A model generated the notes under the pieces. The model did no database searches. It was not told the DNA's origin and saw only the letters and a list, made by a program, of their open reading frames with translations. From CBDVAK01 sp965371945 (GTDB taxonomy: Bacteria > Pseudomonadota > Gammaproteobacteria > Competibacterales > JAHEDQ01), in assembly GCA_965371945.1 (NCBI GenBank), contig CBDVAK010000077.1, positions 1 to 12,872 of the forward strand: a stretch of DNA of 12,872 nt, given 5' to 3'. Below are positions 7,713-12,872 of this stretch, one piece after another. The translations under genes and the position numbers were made by a program. Within the stretch, counting starts at the first letter, position 1; every line of letters starts with the position of its first letter.

Positions 7713-7743
7713 GACCGTGCCACCGATTTTCGGTCGCACGGTC
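7713..7743 (-). other. Strong stem-loop before the glyA ribosome binding site
   Basis: A near-perfect hairpin centred at 7728. Outer arms GACCGTGC (7713-7720) and GCACGGTC (7736-7743) pair fully. After one mismatch, 7722-7726 pairs with 7730-7734, leaving a three-base loop. Thirteen of 14 pairs are formed. It ends five bases before the GAGGAG of glyA. There is no T-run after it, so a simple intrinsic terminator is unlikely. It may be an RNA processing or stability element that sets glyA expression apart from the upstream transporter, or a partial attenuator. Confidence 0.6.
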
Positions 7744-7785
7744 ACCCGGATTCACAGTTCTTCGCCGTGTCACGCACGGCAACAT

Positions 7786-9150
7786 TCAATCGCTACCGGC
7801 CACCGTCGGCCGCGGGCTGGCAAAATACTCCCGGGTCAAGCCAAACACCACCGGCCCCAGCAGTATCAGCGCGATCAAATTGGGGATCGCCATCATGGCA
7901 TTGAGCGTATCGGCCAGCAGCCACACATAGCCGAGATCCCCTACTGCTCCCAGCGGCACAGCGATGATCCACAGCACCCGAAACGGCATGATCGAGCCCA
8001 CACCGAACAGATACTCGACACATTTCTCACCGTAGAACGACCAACCCAGGATGGTGGTGAAGGCGAATATCGCCAGTGCCACGGGAATCATATAGCCACC
8101 TATGCCAGGCAGCGAGGTCTCGAATGCCAGCGTGGTCAAGGCGGCGCCAGTCTCACCTGAATTCCAGACACCGGAACTGATGATCGCCAGACCGGTAATG
8201 CTGCACACCACGATGGTATCGATAAAGGTACCGAGCATGGCGACCAGACCCTGGCGCACGGGGTCGCGGGTCTGCGCCGCGGCGTGAGCGATCGCGGCAC
8301 TGCCCAGGCCTGCCTCGTTGGAGAACACACCACGGGCCACACCGAAACGAATCGCCGCCCACACCGCCGCGCCGGCAAATCCACCGGTCGCCGCAACCGG
8401 CGTGAACGCGCTTTCCAGTACCATCATGAATGCGGCCGGCAACTCGGCGGAATTCACGATCAGCACCGCGACGCCGCTGATGATATAGGCGACCGCCATA
8501 AAGGGCACCAGCTTGCCGGCAACATTGCCGATGCGCTGGATGCCGCCGATCAATACCAACGCCACCAGCACCATCAGCACCAAACCGCTGAGCCAGGTCG
8601 GGACACCGAAAGAGCTGTCAAGAACGTGTGCCACCGAGTTCGACTGCACCGTATTGCCGATCCCGAAGCCGGCGATCGCACCAAAGACCGCGAACACCGG
8701 TGCCATCCATACCCACTTCTTCGACAAACCGTTGCGGATGTAGTACATCGGCCCGCCGACATGGTTGCCGAGTTCGTCGACTTCACGGTACTTGACCGCG
8801 CAAACCGCCTCCGCATACTTGGTGGCCATACCCACCAGCGCGGTACACCACATCCAGAACAGAGCACCGGGCCCACCGAGAAAAATGGCGGTCGCGACAC
8901 CTGCGATATTGCCGGTTCCGATGGTCGCGGCCAACGCCGTCATCAGCGCGTTGAAGGGGCTGATCTCGCCATTCTCCGCGCTGCCGGAGCGCCCTGACCA
9001 CAACAGCACGAAGCCGGTACCGAGCCGGCGGATCGGCATCAGCTTGAGACCCACCATCAGGAACAAGCCGGTGCCCAGGATCAGCACCAGCATTGGCGGG
9101 CCCCAGACAATGCCATTGAGCCACGAAGTCAGCGCAGTGATTGCTTCCAT
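7786..9150 (-). CDS. Alanine/glycine:cation symporter (AGCS family)
   Basis: Inner-membrane sodium- or proton-coupled importer of small neutral amino acids. The 454 residues match the family length, with around ten hydrophobic segments visible. The family signature GGPGALFWMW lies at residues 92-101. FNALMTALAATIGTGNIAG (66-84) is the conserved substrate/cation-site region, and GGPMYYIRNGL and FSNEAGLGSAAIAHAAA follow. As the first gene of the glycine/serine cluster, glycine is the likely substrate, although alanine or serine cannot be excluded from sequence. The ATG has only a weak ribosome binding site (GGGGA, seven bases away). It is separated from the upstream lipoprotein gene by 160 bp, which probably holds the operon promoter, and from glyA by 88 bp. 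Confidence 0.95.
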   Translation of the reverse strand: MEAITALTSWLNGIVWGPPMLVLILGTGLFLMVGLKLMPIRRLGTGFVLLWSGRSGSAENGEISPFNALMTALAATIGTGNIAGVATAIFLGGPGALFWMWCTALVGMATKYAEAVCAVKYREVDELGNHVGGPMYYIRNGLSKKWVWMAPVFAVFGAIAGFGIGNTVQSNSVAHVLDSSFGVPTWLSGLVLMVLVALVLIGGIQRIGNVAGKLVPFMAVAYIISGVAVLIVNSAELPAAFMMVLESAFTPVAATGGFAGAAVWAAIRFGVARGVFSNEAGLGSAAIAHAAAQTRDPVRQGLVAMLGTFIDTIVVCSITGLAIISSGVWNSGETGAALTTLAFETSLPGIGGYMIPVALAIFAFTTILGWSFYGEKCVEYLFGVGSIMPFRVLWIIAVPLGAVGDLGYVWLLADTLNAMMAIPNLIALILLGPVVFGLTREYFASPRPTVAGSD

Positions 9151-9193
9151 TGAGAAGTCCCCGATCTATCAGCAATTGATGTGTTTGTAACTT

Positions 9194-9210
9194 GGCGCTG
9201 CGGCAACGCC
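9194..9210 (-). other. Small hairpin in the leader of the symporter gene
   Basis: GGCG (9194-9197) pairs with CGCC (9207-9210), followed by one mismatch and two further pairs around a three-base loop. It lies about 45 bases before the symporter start. It may be a leader structure, but a hairpin this small in GC-rich DNA can arise by chance. Confidence 0.25.
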
Positions 9211-9211
9211 C

Positions 9212-9226
9212 GCCACACCTGTCCCC
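9212..9226 (-). promoter_or_regulatory. Weak sigma-54-like promoter candidate for the glycine operon
   Basis: The minus strand reads GGGGACAGGTGTGGC, which satisfies the GG-N10-GC spacing and matches 7 of 11 fixed positions of TGGCACG-N4-TTGC. A start near 9200 would give a leader of about 50 bases. In Pseudomonas aeruginosa the related gcv/glyA/sdaA cluster is driven by the glycine-responsive sigma-54 activator GcsR. The match here is poor at the first base, the C of TGGC and the T of TTGC. No activator gene is in the window. No better sigma-70 promoter was evident. Confidence 0.2.
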
Positions 9227-9310
9227 AAGCGTAGCTGCCTGCGATAGAAAATCTACGGTGATCGGGAAACGCGCATGGCTACCCGGGTCGATCCGGGGTG
9301 TACGCCGGGA

Positions 9311-9931
9311 TCACCCGCCTTTCGACAATCCCAACAGTTCAGCCGATACCTCGGCGGACAGCTGATCCACGACCCGGTTCATCGCCGCCACCGTTGCCTC
9401 GTAGCTCTCGTCCGCCGCTTTTTCCTGGAAGTTCGACTTGTTGGATACCAGTATGGTGACGCCATCGTCGGAGTAGATGGTCCAGCGCACGTCCAGGTTG
9501 GCGGTGCCGCCCAGGGAACCGTCGAAATGGATGATTTCAACCTCGACCTGATATTCCGGCGTGGCCCCTACATCCCATGGATAGAAGCGGATGTCATCTG
9601 TTGGCAGCAGGACCGACAGATTATCGCCAAGCACATTGGCGAAGTTGTCTTCCAGGGGCTCGGCCCACTGATTGAACTCGCTGAGTTCCAGAGCATTTCT
9701 ACTCTTTCGGGTTACGATCTGCGGGCGGTCGAGATAACCGGGTAGCAGGATCGGCCCAACCCCCACGCTGAGACCGAACTTGGCCTCGTGAGTTTGCTGA
9801 TACGAGCGGCTGTCGTCATTGGGAGACAGAATAAAAAAGCTTGTGGGCGGTGAGCTGGCGCAGGCACCCAGCAATGGCAGCACCAGCCAAATAACTACTT
9901 TCAGATCCAACCGGCTTCCAATTACGCTCAT
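9311..9931 (-). CDS. PqiC/YmbA-type ABC-transport auxiliary lipoprotein
   Basis: Predicted outer-membrane lipoprotein of 206 residues. A hydrophobic signal sequence ends in the lipobox LGAC with the lipidated cysteine at C24. It is followed by TSFFILSP, the usual opening of the PqiC family, and by the pattern VGVGPILLPGYLDRPQIVTR. Later comes FNQWAEPLEDNFANVLGDNLS, again characteristic. PqiC works with PqiA and the MCE protein PqiB in envelope lipid transport, but neither partner is nearby. Its gene starts 21 bp after lpxD on the same strand, with AGGAGAG before the ATG, so the two are probably co-transcribed. After its stop, an imperfect 7-bp GC-rich hairpin (9281-9299) lacks a T-run and is at best a weak terminator. 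Confidence 0.85.
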   Translation of the reverse strand: MSVIGSRLDLKVVIWLVLPLLGACASSPPTSFFILSPNDDSRSYQQTHEAKFGLSVGVGPILLPGYLDRPQIVTRKSRNALELSEFNQWAEPLEDNFANVLGDNLSVLLPTDDIRFYPWDVGATPEYQVEVEIIHFDGSLGGTANLDVRWTIYSDDGVTILVSNKSNFQEKAADESYEATVAAMNRVVDQLSAEVSAELLGLSKGG

Positions 9932-9952
9932 TACTCTCTCCTGTGGGGGAAT

Positions 9953-11035
9953 TCAGACACTGTCACCATCGCTATTACCAACCAACCTGGCTTCGATCGC
10001 CGGCAACAGGCGCACCAGCCGCCGCAACGGCTTGTACAGCGCCACCAATCGTCGCACTACACCGAGTTCATGCTGCGCCCGGCGCCTTTCCGCGGCCGGA
10101 AATCCGAACACCTGCTGGCCGGCCGGCACATCACGTGTCACGCCGGCGCGCGCCAGCACCGTGGCACCTGCACCCAGCTCGACATGGTCCTTGATACCGC
10201 ATTGCGCCGCCAGCACGACATAGTCCCCCAGCCGGGTCGAACCGCCCATACCGGATTGGCCAGCCAGCAAAGCGCCGCGGCCAATATGTACATTGTGGGC
10301 GACCTGCACCAGGTTGTCGATCTTGGTTCCCGCACCCACCACCGTCTTGCCGAGTGCTGCCCGGTCCACACAAGAATTAGCGCCGATTTCCACGTCGTTC
10401 TCGATCACCACCGTGCCCACTTGTGGAAACTTGACGTGATGCCCGTCACGAAACCGGTAGCCGAAGCCGTCGGCACCAATGACTGTACCAGCGTGGATGA
10501 TCACACGGTCCTGCAGCACCACACCATCGTAGAGCGTGACGTTGGGAAACAGTATGCAATCACTGCCGAGCCGTACCCCCGCGCCAACACAGGAATTGGC
10601 CATGATGTGACTGCCAGCGCCGATCCGGGCACCCGTTCCCACCACCGCACCGGCATCGACGCGGGCTCCGGCACTGATGATGGCATCGGCTGCCACCGTC
10701 GCTCCCGAGTCCACCCCCGGGGTCAAAGTTGCTCGGGGATAAAGCACCTCCAGACAACGAATAAAGGCCAGCTCCGGGTCCTCCACGACAAGTATGGCCG
10801 CAGCCGCAGCGACACCGGCAGCGGCCAGTTCAGCGCTCGTCACCACGGCCCCGGCGGCGGTTTTCTCCAGGGCCAGTGTCTGCCGCGCCCCACTGGCGTA
10901 GGTCAGGTCTCGCGGACCGGCATCTTCGAGTGTGGCGGCCCCGAGGATGATCTGGTCAAGCGCACCAGCGCGCAGCTCTGCCCCGCACTTGCGTGCCAGA
11001 TCGGCCAGCCCGACCCCATCGCGTTTTACTCCCAC
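9953..11035 (-). CDS. lpxD: UDP-3-O-acylglucosamine N-acyltransferase
   Basis: Adds the N-linked hydroxyacyl chain, from acyl-ACP, in the third step of lipid A synthesis in the cytoplasm. The 360 residues comprise an N-terminal uridine-binding domain (about 1-100) with DLTYASGARQ, then a left-handed beta-helix of hexapeptide repeats (about 105-300). In NLVQVAHNVHIG, H247 corresponds to the catalytic His239 of E. coli, and GADGFGY (187-193) is also conserved. The start is a GTG, supported by AAGGGGG six bases upstream. LpxD normally lies in the bamA-ompH-lpxD-fabZ-lpxA cluster. Here it is followed by a PqiC-type lipoprotein gene and is divergent from envelope genes, so it may be a second copy. 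All key residues seem intact. Confidence 0.96.
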   Translation of the reverse strand: MGVKRDGVGLADLARKCGAELRAGALDQIILGAATLEDAGPRDLTYASGARQTLALEKTAAGAVVTSAELAAAGVAAAAAILVVEDPELAFIRCLEVLYPRATLTPGVDSGATVAADAIISAGARVDAGAVVGTGARIGAGSHIMANSCVGAGVRLGSDCILFPNVTLYDGVVLQDRVIIHAGTVIGADGFGYRFRDGHHVKFPQVGTVVIENDVEIGANSCVDRAALGKTVVGAGTKIDNLVQVAHNVHIGRGALLAGQSGMGGSTRLGDYVVLAAQCGIKDHVELGAGATVLARAGVTRDVPAGQQVFGFPAAERRRAQHELGVVRRLVALYKPLRRLVRLLPAIEARLVGNSDGDSV

Positions 11036-11063
11036 GCCGAACCCCCTTGTAACCCGTTCTCGA

Positions 11064-11087
11064 CTGCATTAACGTGCATGAATGCAG
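11064..11087. promoter_or_regulatory. Inverted repeat between lpxD and the divergent secreted-protein gene
   Basis: CTGCATT (11064-11070) and AATGCAG (11081-11087) are a perfect 7-bp inverted repeat with a 10-base spacer, and a further TGCAT lies at 11075-11079. It occupies the 75-bp gap between two divergently read genes. It could be an operator or a leader hairpin for the plus-strand gene, whose ATG is 23 bases downstream. No clear -35/-10 pair was assigned, and no regulator is known. Confidence 0.35.
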
Positions 11088-11110
11088 CAACCGGTGCAGG
11101 AGAGACTAGC

Positions 11111-11497
11111 ATGACAAAATTGGTTTTTTCCGCTGCGACGCTGTCGCTGATACTGCTGACCACGCCTGCGCTCGCCGGCATCAATGCTCAATTCCTGCTG
11201 CTCGACCCGATTCGGTTCTTCACCGATGCTGATTGGGAGATAGAGAACGAAACCGCGGTTGCCGCTGCCGAAAACAACGCAGATGGTGAAACCAGCACTT
11301 GGGAAAACAAGGATACCGGCCAGTCGGGCACCATTACGCCGTTGCGCTCGTACACCAACAAGAAGAGCGAGACCTGCCGCGCTATTCGCTTCACCAACCG
11401 CAAGGACGAACTGACCAGTGAAAACACCATCCTGGCATGCAAGCAGGCTGATGGTGACTGGTATATCAGCGACGCTGCGCAAATGAAGCTCGAGTGA
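11111..11497 (+). CDS. Small secreted protein with surface-antigen-like domain
   Basis: A 128-residue exported protein. A signal peptide with basic Lys3, a hydrophobic core and ALA-G cleavage near residue 22 is clear. The mature part has TWENKDTGQSGTITPLRSY (63-81), then a cysteine at C89 (ETCR) and ILACKQADGDWYI (107-119). This order of W-x-N-x-x-T-G-x-S-G-T-I-T-P, CR and ACxxxDGxW resembles the surface-antigen domain of rickettsial 17-kDa antigen and RT0821/Lpp0805-type proteins. The two cysteines could form a disulfide. Function is unknown. GGAG eight bases before the ATG supports the start; the longer upstream reading frame runs antisense to lpxD and is not coding. It is divergent from lpxD and 71 bp before the acyltransferase gene. 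Confidence 0.85.
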   Translation: MTKLVFSAATLSLILLTTPALAGINAQFLLLDPIRFFTDADWEIENETAVAAAENNADGETSTWENKDTGQSGTITPLRSYTNKKSETCRAIRFTNRKDELTSENTILACKQADGDWYISDAAQMKLE

Positions 11498-11568
11498 CGC
11501 CGCGGCATCGCAAAACGTCTGTGTCGGTCCATCGGAAAGATTCTGGCGTGGACGGCGTTTGAAGGTGA

Positions 11569-12591
11569 TTGCTGGTAATCGTGTACTGGCTGCAAAATCT
11601 TCTGCTGCTGTCCCTGAGCGCTGTTGGCAGGCTGCTGCCCAGGCACTGGTGGCTGGCTTGTGGGCGGGGCCTCGGTAGCCTGGCTTTCGCCGTAGACCGG
11701 CGTCACCGCAACAGAACGATCAGAAATATCAGCGCCGCCTATGGCGCCGAACTCACCCCTGCGCAACAGCAGCGACTGGCGCGTGGCGCCTTTCGCCATC
11801 TGGGTGTCCTGTTGTTCGAAGGGCTGGCGCTGCCCTGGCGTTCGCAGCAGCAGATCGAAGCCCTGGTCGAGCTCGAGGGGGTCGAACACTACCGGGCCGC
11901 TGAGGCGCTCGGTCGTGGTGTGATTATCATCACCGGGCATTTCGGCAACTGGGAGATTCACGCCATCCGTCATGGCTACACCCTGGGGCCCGCATACGTG
12001 GTGGGCCGGGCGCCCGACAACCCCTATTTCAAACGCTGGCTTGAGCGGCTGCGCGCGATGTCTGGAAACCAGGTCATCTATAAGGAAGGTGCACTGCGAC
12101 AGATGCGGCGCGTGTTCAGGAAGGGCGGTACCGTCGCTTTTCTGATCGACCAGAATATCCGCAAGGGCGATCGCGTGTTCGTCGATTTCTTTGGCCGCAA
12201 GGCCGCCACCACGCGGCTGCCCGCCTGGTTCTCACTCAAGTACGGCACGCCACTGGTACCGGTCTTCTGCATTCCCACCGATGACGGGCGATACCGTGCG
12301 GCGTATCAGCCGGCCATCATCGCCAGCCAACAATCCGGACTATCCACCGACGAGATTCTGCTGCAAGTTACCCAGCAATGCACCAGCGTACTGGAACAGC
12401 ACATCCGACGCGATCCGGAATACTGGATGTGGATGCAGCGGCGCTGGGTATCGCGGCCGCCGGAGGAAATGGAAATACCCACGGCCGACCATGTACAGGA
12501 GACAGAACATGAGCAGAACACTGACACTGGCAGCCCTGCTGGCGCTGTTGAGCGCCTGCGCCAACACCGAACTGGTAAGCCAATGGACTGA
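11569..12591 (+). CDS. LpxL/HtrB-family lipid A acyltransferase
   Basis: Inner-membrane acyltransferase that adds a secondary acyl chain, from acyl-ACP, to a lipid A precursor. Features are an N-terminal membrane anchor (YWLQNLLLLSLSAVGRLLP), the HX4E catalytic motif GHFGNWE with H124 and E129, VVGRAPDNPYFKRWLE, LIDQNIRKGDRVFVDFFG (192-209) and WMWMQRRW (286-293). The 340 residues exceed the usual length of roughly 300 because of a polar tail after WVSRPPEE. The start is uncertain: TTG 11569 abuts GAAGGTGA, while GTG 11581 would begin directly at YWLQ and suits the family. The last 83 bp overlap the next gene in another frame. It lies close to lpxD, both serving lipid A synthesis. Which acyl chain or acceptor it uses cannot be told. 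Confidence 0.92.
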   Translation: MLVIVYWLQNLLLLSLSAVGRLLPRHWWLACGRGLGSLAFAVDRRHRNRTIRNISAAYGAELTPAQQQRLARGAFRHLGVLLFEGLALPWRSQQQIEALVELEGVEHYRAAEALGRGVIIITGHFGNWEIHAIRHGYTLGPAYVVGRAPDNPYFKRWLERLRAMSGNQVIYKEGALRQMRRVFRKGGTVAFLIDQNIRKGDRVFVDFFGRKAATTRLPAWFSLKYGTPLVPVFCIPTDDGRYRAAYQPAIIASQQSGLSTDEILLQVTQQCTSVLEQHIRRDPEYWMWMQRRWVSRPPEEMEIPTADHVQETEHEQNTDTGSPAGAVERLRQHRTGKPMD

Positions 12592-12872
12592 CACCGCCTA
12601 CACCGGCCCAACATTCCACAACATCCTGGTCGTTGGCATGACCGACAAACCGGCCGAACGCCGTTTGTTCGAGGAAGAATTCGTCAGCAAACTGCAGGAG
12701 CGCCCCGGCGTTACCGCCATACCGAGCGCCCACTTGATTCCCGCTGAAAGCGAACTCAATCGTGAGCATATCGAGGCCGCCATACGCGGCAGTGATATCG
12801 ACGCCGTGCTGGTCACCCGGTTGCTGAAAGTCGACAAGCAGACCCGCTATGTGCCCGGTTCGCCGAACTACT
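12509..12872 (+). CDS. Hypothetical lipoprotein, 3' end beyond the window
   Basis: The first 121 codons are present and the frame is still open at the right edge. The N-terminus MSRTLTLAALLALLSAC is a lipoprotein signal with the lipidated cysteine at C17. The mature part reads FHNILVVGMTDKPAERRLFEEEF, then GVTAIPSAHLIP and GSDIDAVLVTRLLKVD. This alternating strand/helix pattern, with a conserved-looking VVGM(T/S) near the start, resembles uncharacterised periplasmic lipoproteins; I assign no function. AGGAGA seven bases before the ATG supports the start. The gene begins inside the acyltransferase gene and overlaps it by 83 bp in a different frame, which suggests translational coupling. Confidence 0.8.
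   Translation, partial: MSRTLTLAALLALLSACANTELVSQWTDTAYTGPTFHNILVVGMTDKPAERRLFEEEFVSKLQERPGVTAIPSAHLIPAESELNREHIEAAIRGSDIDAVLVTRLLKVDKQTRYVPGSPNY

Noticed and set aside
9281..9299. Terminator after the PqiC-type gene
   Set aside because: The stem is seven pairs with one mismatch and is not followed by T residues on the minus strand; too weak to list as a terminator.
9151..9310. Glycine riboswitch before the operon
   Set aside because: I looked here and in the other leaders for the conserved glycine aptamer cores and saw none. A covariance-model search would settle it.
10070..11110. Upstream part of the plus-strand frame that ends at 11497
   Set aside because: This part is antisense to lpxD. 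The signal peptide and ribosome binding site place the true start at 11111.
11499..11568. Terminator or promoter between the secreted-protein gene and the acyltransferase gene
   Set aside because: Only a short GC palindrome (GCCGCGGC) is present; no T-run and no convincing promoter hexamers.

Overview
The window looks like chromosomal DNA of a GC-rich gammaproteobacterium. The evidence is a single-chain GcvP of about 960 residues, a Pseudomonas-like glycine-catabolic gene set, a GcvR-type ACT protein, LpxD and an LpxL/HtrB-type acyltransferase (so a Gram-negative envelope), and PqiC-type lipoproteins. I cannot name the genus; protein style would fit a Chromatiales-like or related lineage, but that is only an impression.

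Positions 1-9150 are all on the minus strand and read like one glycine/serine operon. In transcription order: an AGCS amino-acid:cation symporter, glyA, sdaA, gcvT, gcvH, gcvP, and the start of a GcvR-like ACT-domain gene cut by the left edge. Together they cover glycine uptake, cleavage to CO2, NH3 and methylene-THF (GcvT/H/P, with the L protein encoded elsewhere), condensation of that one-carbon unit with a second glycine to serine (GlyA), and deamination of serine to pyruvate (SdaA). The set resembles the glycine-inducible gcvH2-gcvP2-glyA2-sdaA-gcvT2 cluster of Pseudomonas aeruginosa, with a transporter added.

The unusual part is the non-coding DNA. A 159-bp element with perfect 18-bp terminal inverted repeats and flanking CTAG copies, apparently a MITE, sits between gcvH and gcvP, and its end overlaps the gcvP ribosome binding site. 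A 120-bp palindromic element centred at 140.5 covers the gcvP stop codon and lies just upstream of the GcvR-like gene. Shorter hairpins abut the ribosome binding sites of glyA and gcvT. Four of the six junctions therefore have an inverted repeat directly before the next ribosome binding site.

Positions 9311-12872 hold envelope genes. On the minus strand, lpxD (outside its usual bamA-lpxA cluster) is followed 21 bp later by a lone PqiC-type lipoprotein gene. Divergent from lpxD, on the plus strand, are a small secreted protein with a surface-antigen-like domain, an LpxL/HtrB-type lipid A acyltransferase, and a lipoprotein gene that overlaps the acyltransferase tail by 83 bp and runs off the right edge. 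No tRNA, rRNA, CRISPR array, transposase gene or glycine riboswitch was seen. No gene-free stretch exceeds 300 bp; the longest is the 249 bp between gcvH and gcvP, mostly filled by the MITE.
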